Part shown: piece by piece, positions 18,911-28,203 of the stretch
How positions within the stretch are numbered: position 1 is the first letter of the stretch
Layout: every line of letters starts with the position of its first letter
DNA from: Staphylococcus argenteus
GTDB lineage: Bacteria; Bacillota; Bacilli; Staphylococcales; Staphylococcaceae
NCBI RefSeq assembly: GCF_000236925.1
Contig: NC_016941.1
Location: 186,001 to 250,000 of the forward strand
DNA: 64,000 nt
Reading direction: 5' to 3'
Program-made: the position numbers and the translations under genes
The notes under the pieces: model-generated
What the model saw: only the letters and a program-made list of their open reading frames with translations
What the model was told of the DNA's origin: nothing
Databases searched by the model: none

Positions 18911-20485
18911 TTATTTTGTAATGACAGGCACTGCTGAAATAAGTTGTTTTGCATAGTCTGATTGCGGATGTTTGATAATATCTTCTGTGTTATTAAGTTC
19001 AACGATCTCACCATTTTTCATCACTGCAACGCGATCACATATTTCATTGATGACGCCCATGTCGTGTGTGATGAATAAATAAGTGATGCCAAAATCTAAC
19101 TGTAATTGTTTTAATAAATCGATGATATCTTTTTGGATTGAAACGTCTAAAGCTGACACTGCCTCGTCGCAAACAATTAGTTTAGGTTCTACAGCGAGTG
19201 CTCTCGCGATACTTACACGTTGGCGTTGTCCACCAGATAACTCATGTGGATAACGATATAAGAAGCTTTGATCTAGGCCAACTTTTTCTAACAAGGATAC
19301 GACAGTTTTAATCATATCATCATCTTTTATTTTCCCATGAATAATAAGAGCTCGTTTAATTACATCAATGACTTTAAATCTTGGATTGATAGATGCGAAT
19401 GGATCTTGGAAAATCATTTGAATGTCTTGGCGTAAAGGTTTCAATTCCTTAGCAGGTACATTGTTATACCAAATAAAGCCTTCTGACACATCCTTTAGAC
19501 CGACGACCGTCTTACCTAAAGTTGATTTTCCTGAACCTGACTCCCCAACGATACCTAATGTTTCACCTTTCCTAATAGCTAAGTTTATATCTCTAACTGC
19601 TCGGAATATGCTGCCATTCGGTGATGTATAATCTACGCTCACGTGATCGAATTTTAATAAAATATCATTACTTAATTGTCTTGGCGGACGAGTTTGATGA
19701 ATATTAGGAATCGCATCAATCAAGCGTTTCGTATATGTATGTTGCGGTGATTTAAAGATACTTTCAACCGTACCACTTTCAACGACACTTCCATCTTTCA
19801 TTACAATCACATCGTCGCAAAATTGATACACAGCGCCTAAATCGTGTGTGATAAAAATAATAGATGTTTCTGTGTACTCATAAAGGGACTTCATTAACTG
19901 CAGTAATTGATTTTGTGTACTTGCATCTAATGCTGTTGTTGGTTCATCTGCGATTAAAATTTGTGGTTTTAAAATTAAGGCAATTGTTATCATGACACGT
20001 TGACGCATACCACCAGAAAGTTCATGTGGATAAGCATTAAATTGACGTGTCGCATCTTTAATTCCAACTTTATCTAAAATATCGATGGCCATCGACTTTG
20101 CTTCTGACTTTGATACACGTTTATGTTGAAATAGAACTTCTGTAATTTGCTTGCCAATCGTTAATCTTGGATTTAAAGAGGAAAGTGGATCTTGAAAAAT
20201 CATCGAGATATCTTTTCCTCGAATTTGTCTTAATGATGCAGAGGTTAATTCTGTTAGTACTTTACCGTCAAAAATAATTTCTCCAGTTAAAGTATGATCT
20301 GGATAATCTGGTAATAGACCTAAAATTGATTTTGCCGTAATACTTTTACCTGATCCAGATTCACCAACTATACCTAAAATATGTTTTTTTCGTAATTCGA
20401 AAGAGACATTTTTTACCGCTTGAACTGTAGTTTCATCATAATTGAATTGTACATTCAGACTGTTGACTTTTAATAAATTTGACAT
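18911..20485 (-). CDS. gisA: Glutathione/peptide ABC importer, double ATPase subunit
   Basis: 524 residues formed by two fused ABC ATPase domains of the Opp/Dpp type. Domain 1 has Walker A GESGSGKS (41-48), signature LSGGMRQR and Walker B ILIADEPTT. Domain 2 (from about 285) has [16 protein letters not shown] and LIVCDEAVSALD. Both look active. It powers the importer formed with the permeases and lipoprotein encoded divergently at 20574-24881. This locus is the S. aureus glutathione import system (GisABCD-Ggt), which supplies nutrient sulphur. The start is ATG 20485 behind GGGAGG. Confidence 0.92.
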   Translation of the reverse strand: MSNLLKVNSLNVQFNYDETTVQAVKNVSFELRKKHILGIVGESGSGKSITAKSILGLLPDYPDHTLTGEIIFDGKVLTELTSASLRQIRGKDISMIFQDPLSSLNPRLTIGKQITEVLFQHKRVSKSEAKSMAIDILDKVGIKDATRQFNAYPHELSGGMRQRVMITIALILKPQILIADEPTTALDASTQNQLLQLMKSLYEYTETSIIFITHDLGAVYQFCDDVIVMKDGSVVESGTVESIFKSPQHTYTKRLIDAIPNIHQTRPPRQLSNDILLKFDHVSVDYTSPNGSIFRAVRDINLAIRKGETLGIVGESGSGKSTLGKTVVGLKDVSEGFIWYNNVPAKELKPLRQDIQMIFQDPFASINPRFKVIDVIKRALIIHGKIKDDDMIKTVVSLLEKVGLDQSFLYRYPHELSGGQRQRVSIARALAVEPKLIVCDEAVSALDVSIQKDIIDLLKQLQLDFGITYLFITHDMGVINEICDRVAVMKNGEIVELNNTEDIIKHPQSDYAKQLISAVPVITK

Positions 20486-20573
20486 GATGTTGTGCCTCCC
20501 TATTCACAAATGTGTAAATTTATTCTATACTTTTGTATATCATAGTAATCTACTCAAGATTATTTTACAAGGA

Positions 20574-21920
20574 GTGATTATCATAATTACTTATTCAAAG
20601 TCATTTAAGTTGTTGTATCATAAGGCATTTTATAGGGTTATACTTTCGGTATTGAGCTTACCAATATTTTTATATGCAGTGATTGGTTTTGCTTTTTCAA
20701 CTAAGAGAAAAAAATTTTACGCTAATAATTCTGAAATTTCAGAAATCGAACAAGCGTTACAAGAAAAATATAAATATTTGTCTCAGCTAAAGTCGACTAC
20801 ACAAATACATAGAGAAGCAATCAAAATATTCAAGACGCAAAGGTCTAATACCAACTTTAATAGCATTGAACAAGCGCATTTTTCATCATACTTTGAAAAT
20901 GTATTGTTCCACAAGTTCATCATTATCAAAGTGGTATTGGCTTTACCACTGTTCGTTATGCTGACATTTTATTTACAGCCATTAGTTAGGTATATTTTCG
21001 AACGCATCATTATGGCTGTAATTGTTATTATTGGCGTAATCATTAGTGTCTTTACAATTTTATATTTTTCACCACTTGATGCGGCATATAGCATATTGGG
21101 GCAAAATGCTACAAAGGCACAAATACATCAATTTAATGTATTACATCACCTTAACGAACCTTATTTTATTCAATTGTGGGATACTATCAAAGGCGTTTTT
21201 ACGTTTGATTTAGGTACAACATACAAAGGAAATGAGGTAGTGACAAAAGCGGTTGGCGAGAGAATTCCAATTACAATTCTTATAACAGTATTAGCGTTGA
21301 TTGTGGCACTAATTATTGCGATACCAGTAGGGATTATTAGTGCGATGAAGAGAAATAGTTGGCTTGATATCACATTGATGACGATAGCTTTAATTGGTTT
21401 ATCCATTCCAAGTTTCTGGCAAGGGCTATTGTTTATTTTGGCGTTCTCATTGAAATTGGATATTTTACCACCGTCTTATATTCCAGAACATCCAATATCG
21501 TTGATTTTAACTGTACTTGTCATTGGAACAAGTATTGCTGCTTCTATAACGCGTATGACAAGGTCTTCAGTTCTTGAAGTTATGCGTAGTGATTATGTAT
21601 TAACGGCTTATGCAAAAGGGCTATCGACGACGCAAGTAGTTATTAAGCACATTTTAAAAAATGCAATCGTTCCAATTGTGACGCTAGTCGGTCTATTAGT
21701 GGCGGAGTTACTGGGTGGCTCAGCTGTGACGGAACAAGTATTTAATATTAATGGTATCGGTCGCTATATTGTTCAAAAACAACTTATACCTGATATCCCA
21801 GCGGTCATGGGTGGGGTCGTATATATATCAATAGTTATTTCATTATCAAATTTAATCATTGATATTTTCTATACGCTTATCGATCCAAAATTACGTAGTG
21901 AAATTAACGAAAGGAAGTGA
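20574..21920 (+). CDS. gisB: Glutathione ABC importer permease (DppB-type) with N-terminal extension
   Basis: About 448 residues. The C-terminal ~315 residues are a DppB/OppB-type permease (RYIFERIIMAVIVIIGVIIS onward, with the ATPase-contact loop YVLTAYAKGLSTTQVVIKHI). Ahead of it are about 125 extra residues with two membrane segments around a charged helix. The start is uncertain. The frame extends back to 20442 inside gisA, but AAGGAG at 20569-20574 is the only good ribosome site, and the codons correctly spaced behind it are ATT, ATC and ATA. The GTG at 20574 given here overlaps that site. Confidence 0.85.
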   Translation: MIIIITYSKSFKLLYHKAFYRVILSVLSLPIFLYAVIGFAFSTKRKKFYANNSEISEIEQALQEKYKYLSQLKSTTQIHREAIKIFKTQRSNTNFNSIEQAHFSSYFENVLFHKFIIIKVVLALPLFVMLTFYLQPLVRYIFERIIMAVIVIIGVIISVFTILYFSPLDAAYSILGQNATKAQIHQFNVLHHLNEPYFIQLWDTIKGVFTFDLGTTYKGNEVVTKAVGERIPITILITVLALIVALIIAIPVGIISAMKRNSWLDITLMTIALIGLSIPSFWQGLLFILAFSLKLDILPPSYIPEHPISLILTVLVIGTSIAASITRMTRSSVLEVMRSDYVLTAYAKGLSTTQVVIKHILKNAIVPIVTLVGLLVAELLGGSAVTEQVFNINGIGRYIVQKQLIPDIPAVMGGVVYISIVISLSNLIIDIFYTLIDPKLRSEINERK

Positions 21921-21925
21921 GGCAT

Positions 21926-23089
21926 ATGGTAAAAGTTACAACAAAGATAGCTTCCTTAAAATTATTCGCAAGTTATGCCATAGCAACATATATTTTAGTC
22001 ATTTTAACAAGTGCTTTAAATATTTTTAAAGGATATGTGGCAGATACGTTTTATATTGCTGAAACGTTGTTAATCATCTTAACCATTGCGTTAATTATTA
22101 TCGTAGTAACTGAATCAAATTGGAAAAGGCATGTCACATGGCGTCGTTTCATTGAAGTGTTGTTACTGTTGATGGCTTTAACAGGGAATGTATTCACTTT
22201 ATTAATGTTTGTAAGTGTTAGACGTTATCAACGTACATCGCAAATACATAGTTATAACGGTTGGGAAGCATTTATACGAAAAATTGTTAAACATCGTATT
22301 GCTATTATTGGATTATTTGTTTTAGTTTACATGCTGTCATTATCAATCGTGTCTCAATTTACGTTTGATACGTCATTGGCTACTAAAAATCAGTTTAATG
22401 CACTATTACATGCACCAAGTCTAGCCTATCCGTTTGGTACTGATGATTTCGGTAGAGATTTATTTACACGTGTTGTTGTAGGGACGAAACTGACATTTTC
22501 AATATCAATCATCTCTGTGATTATCGCAGTTATTTTTGGTGTGCTACTAGGCACAATTGCCGGTTATTTTAATCATATTGATAATTTAGTGATGCGTATT
22601 TTAGATATTGTGTTTGCAATTCCATCATTATTGTTAGCGGTGGCAATTATTGCTTCTTTTGGCACAAGTATTCCAAATTTAATTATTGCGCTAAGTATTG
22701 GAAATATACCATCATTTGCGCGAACAATGCGTGCAAGTGTTTTAGAGATTAAACGTATGGAATATGTAGATGCAGCACGTGTTACAGGAGAAAATACTTG
22801 GCGTATTATATGGCATTATATTTTACCGAATGCAATTGCACCAATGATTGTACGCTTTTCTTTAAACATAGGTGTTGTTGTATTAACAACAAGCAGTTTA
22901 AGTTTCTTAGGACTTGGCGTTGCGCCTGACGTAGCGGAATGGGGTAACATTTTGCGTACCGGTAGTAACTATTTAGAAACACACAGTAACTTAGCTATAG
23001 TACCTGGTATTTGTATTATGTTCGTCGTTTTAGCATTTAATTTTATAGGTGATGCAGTGCGAGATGCACTTGATCCAAAAATTCATTAA
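21926..23089 (+). CDS. gisC: Glutathione ABC importer permease (DppC-type) with N-terminal extension
   Basis: 387 residues. The C-terminal ~280 form a DppC/OppC permease with YPFGTDDFGRDLFTRVVVG, the coupling loop EYVDAARVTGENTWRIIWHY and SSLSFLGLGVAPDVAEWG. The first ~100 residues add three membrane segments not found in a typical DppC of about 300 residues. ATG 21926 is chosen; a GTG at 21917 would overlap the gisB stop by four bases but lacks ribosome-site spacing. The end is close to gisD, giving a compact operon. Confidence 0.9.
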   Translation: MVKVTTKIASLKLFASYAIATYILVILTSALNIFKGYVADTFYIAETLLIILTIALIIIVVTESNWKRHVTWRRFIEVLLLLMALTGNVFTLLMFVSVRRYQRTSQIHSYNGWEAFIRKIVKHRIAIIGLFVLVYMLSLSIVSQFTFDTSLATKNQFNALLHAPSLAYPFGTDDFGRDLFTRVVVGTKLTFSISIISVIIAVIFGVLLGTIAGYFNHIDNLVMRILDIVFAIPSLLLAVAIIASFGTSIPNLIIALSIGNIPSFARTMRASVLEIKRMEYVDAARVTGENTWRIIWHYILPNAIAPMIVRFSLNIGVVVLTTSSLSFLGLGVAPDVAEWGNILRTGSNYLETHSNLAIVPGICIMFVVLAFNFIGDAVRDALDPKIH

Positions 23090-23105
23090 AAAGGTAGGGA
23101 TAGAT

Positions 23106-24881
23106 GTGAAAAGAATCATTAGTATCGCAATTATAGTGTTAGCGTTGGTATTAAGTGGTTGTGGTGTCCCTACGAAATCAGAAGTGGCTCAAACATCATC
23201 GAAAGTAGAAGTAAAAGGTGAGCGACCAACGATACATTTCCTAGGACAAGCAAGTTATGAGAACGATATGAATATCGTTAAAGATCAGTTGGAAAATGCA
23301 GGATTTAACGTCAAGATGAATATTCAACCAGATTATGGTAGTTATCGCACGCAACGTCAAGCAGGCAATTATGATATTCAAATTGATGACTGGATGACGG
23401 TATTTGGTGACCCGAACTATGCTATGACGGCATTATTTAGTTCTACAGGATCAAATAGTTTATTAAAAGATAAGCATGTGGATGAGTTATTAAATAAAGC
23501 TTCTACTCAAAATGAAGTAGACGTTAAACAAACATATAAACAAATTGAAGATGAAGTTGTATTTGATAAAGGATATATGGCGCCTTTATACGGATCAAAA
23601 AAGAATTTAGTATATGACAATAAAGTATTGGATAAAAATAGCGTTGGATTGCCAAATTCACGTGCGCTAATATGGCAACAATTTGATTACAACAATAGTA
23701 AAGAACGAGATACGCGGCCACTTGTGATGACACAACAAGATGGCGAAATTCCAACATTGGATCCAATACGTTCAATTGCACCATCAGTATATTCAATTAA
23801 TATGAATATGTACACAAGGTTATTATTATTAGATGAAAATGACCACTTAACAACAAAAGGTTCGTTAAGTCGTGACTATGCTGTTAATAAGGACAATAAA
23901 GCATTTTATTTCTTACTTAGAGATGACGATTATTTTGCGAAAGTAGTTAATGCAGAAGCGCGCAATACTGGTGAACGTGTGTCGGCTGAAGATGTTAAAT
24001 TTTCTTTAGATAGAGCTCGTGATAAAAAGTCAGTGCCTAACAATAATACGTACAATATGCATAAACATATTAATGACATCAAGATATTAACTGATGATGA
24101 CATTAATCAGTTGCGCAAAGAAAAAGATAAAGACGATAAATCTATCTATGACAAGTTGATAAAAGCTTATAATGTCAAATCGTTAACAACAGATGGTCAA
24201 AAAGTAAATAATAAAGATGGGATTTATCAAATAGTTAAAATTACAACTGATCAATCGATGCCTCGAGAAGTGAATTATTTAACACATTCTTCGGCAGGTA
24301 TTTTATCTAAAAAATTTGTTACTGAAGTAAATCATCAATATCCAAAGGGCTATGGTGATAGCAGTACATTTCCTGCTACTTCAGATGGTAAAAATGGACT
24401 ATATGCGAGTGGTGCATACATTATGACACAGAAAAATACCTATCAAGCAGAGTTTCAACGTAATCCTGGATTCAACGAAACAGAACAAGATAGCTATGGT
24501 CCAGCAAAAATTAAAAATATCACATTGAAATTTAATGGTGATCCTAATAATGCATTGTCAGAACTTCGAAACCATTCAATTGATATGTTGGCAGATGTGA
24601 ATCAAAAACATTTTGATTTAATTAAGTCAGATAAAAATTTAAGTATTATACGTAAAAATGGACGTAAGTCAGTCTTTTTAATGCTTAATATTAAAAAAGG
24701 TATATTTAAGACACATCCAAACTTAAGACAAGCTGTTGTAAACGCGATCGATCAGGATCAATTTATTAAGTTTTATCGTGGTGACAAATTTAAAATTGCA
24801 TCACCGATTACACCACTTGTTGACACAGGCAATGTTCAACATCAAGACTTAGAAAAAGCAGAGAAAGCCATTAATCAATAA
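23106..24881 (+). CDS. gisD: Glutathione-binding lipoprotein, family 5 solute-binding protein with permuted domain order
   Basis: 591 residues, GTG start five bases after AGGTAGGGA. A lipoprotein signal (lipobox LSGC, Cys19) anchors it outside the membrane. The substrate-binding fold is present but in unusual order. Residues 40-196 resemble the last third of DppA/OppA-type proteins (GxY-to-FGDPNY region, then ELLNKA and the final strand). Residues 205-591 start like the mature N-terminus (PTLDPIRS, NMYTRLLLLDENDHL, VSAEDVKFSLDRA) and finish with LRQAVVNAIDQDQFI and DLEKAEKAI, which normally lie in the middle. An RGD tripeptide occurs near residue 564. It delivers glutathione to GisBC. Confidence 0.9.
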   Translation: MKRIISIAIIVLALVLSGCGVPTKSEVAQTSSKVEVKGERPTIHFLGQASYENDMNIVKDQLENAGFNVKMNIQPDYGSYRTQRQAGNYDIQIDDWMTVFGDPNYAMTALFSSTGSNSLLKDKHVDELLNKASTQNEVDVKQTYKQIEDEVVFDKGYMAPLYGSKKNLVYDNKVLDKNSVGLPNSRALIWQQFDYNNSKERDTRPLVMTQQDGEIPTLDPIRSIAPSVYSINMNMYTRLLLLDENDHLTTKGSLSRDYAVNKDNKAFYFLLRDDDYFAKVVNAEARNTGERVSAEDVKFSLDRARDKKSVPNNNTYNMHKHINDIKILTDDDINQLRKEKDKDDKSIYDKLIKAYNVKSLTTDGQKVNNKDGIYQIVKITTDQSMPREVNYLTHSSAGILSKKFVTEVNHQYPKGYGDSSTFPATSDGKNGLYASGAYIMTQKNTYQAEFQRNPGFNETEQDSYGPAKIKNITLKFNGDPNNALSELRNHSIDMLADVNQKHFDLIKSDKNLSIIRKNGRKSVFLMLNIKKGIFKTHPNLRQAVVNAIDQDQFIKFYRGDKFKIASPITPLVDTGNVQHQDLEKAEKAINQ

Positions 24882-24917
24882 TATTTTAATGATTTCAAGA
24901 AAGTAGGAGGATAACAT

Positions 24918-26924
24918 ATGGTCATTAACTTAAATGATAAACAGAAAACAACATCTAAAGAAGGGTTAATTTCCGTGTCGCATCCTCTTGCTGCTAAAAT
25001 TGGTAAGGGTGTATTAGACAAAGGCGGCAATGCTATGGATGCAGTAATTGCGATTCAACTGGCATTGAATGTGGTAGAACCATTTGCATCAGGTATAGGT
25101 GGAGGCGGGTACTTACTCTATTATGAGCAAAGTACTGGCAGTATAACTGCGTTTGATGCGCGTGAAGCTGCACCTGCACATATTGATCAGGAATTTTATT
25201 TAAATGATTCAGGCGAATATAAATCGTTTTTTGATATGACTACACATGGTAAAACTGTGGCAGTACCGGCAATTCCGAAGCTGTTCGATTATATTCATAA
25301 GCATTATGCTAAGTTTTCATTAGAGGAATTAATCAATCCTGCAATTGAGTTAGCTATGGAAGGTCATTCTGCTAATTGGGCTACTGAAAAATATTCGCGC
25401 CAGCAACATGCAAGGTTGACAAAGTATCACGAAACGGCGCAAGTATTTACGAATAAAAATCGCTATTGGCGTGAAGATGACTGGATTATACAACCCGAAA
25501 TAGGCAAGACATTTCAAATATTAAAAGAGCATGGATTTAATGCATTTTATAAAGGTGACATTGCGGAAAAGTTAGTAAAGGTTGTTAAAAAATATGGTGG
25601 CACAATCACTTTAGAGGACTTAGCAAATTATGACATTCAGATTAAAACACCAATTAGTGCGACGTTTAAAGATTATGATATTTATTCAATGGGGCCATCT
25701 AGTTCCGGCGGTATCACAGTTATTCAAATATTGAAGTTATTAGAGCATGTCGATCTACCTTCAATGGGAGCAAGATCTGTCGATTATTTGCACTATTTAA
25801 TACAAGCTATGCATTTAGCATATAGTGATCGTGCACAGTTTTTGGCAGATGATAACTTTCATGATGTACCTGTAGAGTCATTAATTGATGACGACTATTT
25901 AAATACACGCAGTAAGCTCATTGATAGTGATAAAGCAAATATCGATATAGAACATGGCGCTATTTCAGATTGCATAATTCATACAGATGTTGATGAAAAT
26001 CATACCGAAACAACACATTTTTGTGTAATTGATAAAGAAGGTAATATTGCTTCATTTACGACGTCAATCGGTATGATTTACGGTTCAGGTATCACTATTC
26101 CAGGATATGGCGTGTTATTAAATACGACAATGGATGGTTTTGATGTAGTAGCAGGTGGAATCAACGAAATTGCATCATATAAACGACCTCTAAGTAATAT
26201 GGCTCCAACGATTGTGACACATCACGGTAAACCGATATTAACGGTAGGTGCACTTGGTGCCATAAGTATTATTGCTAGCGTCGCACAAACATTGATCAAT
26301 GTCTTAGTGTTTGGGATGGACATTCAACAAGCTATTGATGAACCTAGAATTTATAGTAGTCATCCTAATCGTATCGAATGGGAGCCTCAATTTTCACAAT
26401 CTACAATATTAGCATTGATTGCACGTGGACATGCGATGGAAAGTAAACCAGATGCCTATATTGGAGATGTGCATGGATTACAGGTTGATTCGAATACACG
26501 TGAAGCTTCGGGAGGGGCTGATGACACGAGAGAGGGTACTGTGATGGGTGGCGATGTGTTAACGATTAGAAAACAACCATTACCTATTTCAAAAATGTAT
26601 GATAATGACGCCTATCATGTATATTTCAATAATGTGCAGTTACCATTATTAGCAGATCAAGTACGATGGATGCATGACAAATGTTGGATTGAGGAAAGTG
26701 TCGTTAGAATCATTTTGTCTGGAGTTAGTGCACATGTTGAAGATTTGAGAAGCTATGAAATCGCCGGAGAAAATTATATAGATATTGCCTGGTTGGCACG
26801 GAAGAAAGGTTATCAAGTTACCTTAAAGGATGACAGTTTATATTTAAGTGATGAATCGTATCATTCAGTAAAAAGAAATACAAATGCGTATTATCGATAT
26901 GATCGAGATAGCATTACAAGGTAA
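24918..26924 (+). CDS. ggt: Gamma-glutamyltransferase/hydrolase with extra C-terminal domain
   Basis: 668 residues, ATG after AGGAGGATAACAT. It is an Ntn-hydrolase proenzyme. The motif ENHTETTHFCVID holds the Thr at which the precursor would cleave itself and which then acts as nucleophile. ASGIGGGGYLLYY and KRPLSNMAPTIV are family motifs. It splits glutathione into glutamate and cysteinylglycine. There is no signal peptide or membrane segment, so it is predicted to act in the cytosol on imported substrate. About 90 residues after 575 go beyond a normal Ggt and look like a copper-amine-oxidase-N-type small domain (for example NYIDIAWLARKKGYQVTL). It is the last gene of the gis operon. Confidence 0.92.
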   Translation: MVINLNDKQKTTSKEGLISVSHPLAAKIGKGVLDKGGNAMDAVIAIQLALNVVEPFASGIGGGGYLLYYEQSTGSITAFDAREAAPAHIDQEFYLNDSGEYKSFFDMTTHGKTVAVPAIPKLFDYIHKHYAKFSLEELINPAIELAMEGHSANWATEKYSRQQHARLTKYHETAQVFTNKNRYWREDDWIIQPEIGKTFQILKEHGFNAFYKGDIAEKLVKVVKKYGGTITLEDLANYDIQIKTPISATFKDYDIYSMGPSSSGGITVIQILKLLEHVDLPSMGARSVDYLHYLIQAMHLAYSDRAQFLADDNFHDVPVESLIDDDYLNTRSKLIDSDKANIDIEHGAISDCIIHTDVDENHTETTHFCVIDKEGNIASFTTSIGMIYGSGITIPGYGVLLNTTMDGFDVVAGGINEIASYKRPLSNMAPTIVTHHGKPILTVGALGAISIIASVAQTLINVLVFGMDIQQAIDEPRIYSSHPNRIEWEPQFSQSTILALIARGHAMESKPDAYIGDVHGLQVDSNTREASGGADDTREGTVMGGDVLTIRKQPLPISKMYDNDAYHVYFNNVQLPLLADQVRWMHDKCWIEESVVRIILSGVSAHVEDLRSYEIAGENYIDIAWLARKKGYQVTLKDDSLYLSDESYHSVKRNTNAYYRYDRDSITR

Positions 26925-27241
26925 ATTATGTTTATGCGATTGATGTGAATTTTGAAGTGTATTAGTTTTTCCTTGAACCAAAAGATCTGATTTTGAACTT
27001 TAGAGTGACGCTTGAGTATCGTAGCATAGAAAATGCTATAGGAAATGCTATGCACCTTATTGAATTTTAAAACGCCTCACAAATTCGTTTTTGATATACA
27101 CCACAACAGTTAGTCTAAAATCTAACTTTATGTGATTCGGTACAATTAAATGAATGATGTGAGGCGTTTTTATAATGTGTGATTTTAGTATGTTAAACGA
27201 TAATGAATGATTTGGTTATTTCTATAATTACATCATAAGTG
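26925..27241. other. Intergenic region after ggt
   Basis: Contains a small inverted repeat with arms GCATAG and CTATGC (27024-27053), inside which AAATGCTAT is repeated, and the long-loop inverted repeat annotated as a terminator. No gene seen. Confidence 0.5.
27069..27172. terminator. Long inverted repeat, probable bidirectional terminator
   Basis: AAAACGCCTCACA (27069) pairs with TGTGAGGCGTTTT (27158) around a 76-base loop that itself contains small stems. Both directions end in T runs. It separates ggt from the convergent gene at 27242. Confidence 0.65.
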
Positions 27242-28015
27242 TTAATGTTCACTTATTTTATTATAAGTAAGGCTTTCTTTGTATATAATTTGGTCTTTTC
27301 CAGGACTTGAAAAATAAAAATAAAGTTTCTGATCTTGATGATTATTGCCTTTTAAATCACTTATTCCCTTTAATTCCACTTTTGTTGATGCATTTTTTGG
27401 AATATGATATCTATGTTTTAATTGTTTGACGCATGGATTATCATTCGACAACTTACCAGATAAATTATAATAATTAGTAGTAGGATCATGTGTGATTTTC
27501 AAATCATTGCTGTTTAAAATGCTTGATAAATCGCCATTTTGAATCAAAAATTGATGGCTTTCGATTTTTTGTTTCAGTTCGGGATCTTTTACGTCTTTTG
27601 TGCAGACGATTTTATTATTAACTACTTTTACTGGATAACTTTTGTCTGTCGAGTGAGTAACATTTTTTCTATCGTTTATTGTTGTGTCATAATCACCAGT
27701 TATTTTATGTTTGTTTTTATCTACCTCTAACAACATACGGTCTTCTTTTAAAACCGTATCTGATCCAACAACTGAATAAGATGATTCTATATACCATGTG
27801 TCATGACCATTATTTTCGTATTGGGGATTATCGTGACCATTAATTTTATAAAGCGTCTCTAAGTTTTTAATAGGATATGTACTTAGTATTTTTTTAAAAT
27901 CACCTTTCAAATGAATTTGTTCTAAACGAGTTGCCAAAAACATACCGCCACAGATTACAATTGAAATAATAATAATTGCTGCTAAGTTTAACCAGAAATT
28001 TTTATGCGTTTTCAT
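27242..28015 (-). CDS. Staphylococcal tandem-lipoprotein-like (DUF576/Csa) protein without a lipobox
   Basis: 257 residues. The body (from about residue 40) follows the DUF576 pattern of staphylococcal tandem lipoproteins: TYPIKNLETLYKINGH, DTWYIESSYSVVG, KSYPVKVVNNKI, LSNDNPCVKQLKHRYHIPK and a final ISDLKG segment. The N-terminus is a membrane anchor (about residues 10-33) whose only Cys is in SIVICGG, with Ile rather than a small residue before it, so lipid modification is doubtful. The frame opens further upstream, but ATG 28015 has AAGGTG before it. It is a single copy, unlike the usual tandem arrays. Function is unknown; the family is linked to virulence and immune stimulation. Confidence 0.8.
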   Translation of the reverse strand: MKTHKNFWLNLAAIIIISIVICGGMFLATRLEQIHLKGDFKKILSTYPIKNLETLYKINGHDNPQYENNGHDTWYIESSYSVVGSDTVLKEDRMLLEVDKNKHKITGDYDTTINDRKNVTHSTDKSYPVKVVNNKIVCTKDVKDPELKQKIESHQFLIQNGDLSSILNSNDLKITHDPTTNYYNLSGKLSNDNPCVKQLKHRYHIPKNASTKVELKGISDLKGNNHQDQKLYFYFSSPGKDQIIYKESLTYNKISEH

Positions 28016-28155
28016 ACATCCACACCTTTTCTCAAAATACTTAATTAACACTATAATAATATATTTTAAAAATATTTACATCAGTATTAAAGTGAATACC
28101 AAACTTTAAATTTGTGAAAATAATAGATTTTTATAAAAAAGTCGAAAAGGTATAC

Positions 28156-28191
28156 AATAAAAAACTGCATGACGTTGAGGCGTCACACAGT
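28156..28191 (-). terminator. Terminator of the azoreductase gene
   Basis: Read leftward: ACTGTGTGACG, a six-base loop, CGTCATGCAGT, then TTTTTTATT. Confidence 0.9.
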
Positions 28192-28203
28192 GTAATTAAA
28201 AAC

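Noticed and set aside
20442..20573. Upstream extension of the gisB frame
   Set aside because: It overlaps the divergent gisA start, lacks a ribosome site and does not look like a protein N-terminus.
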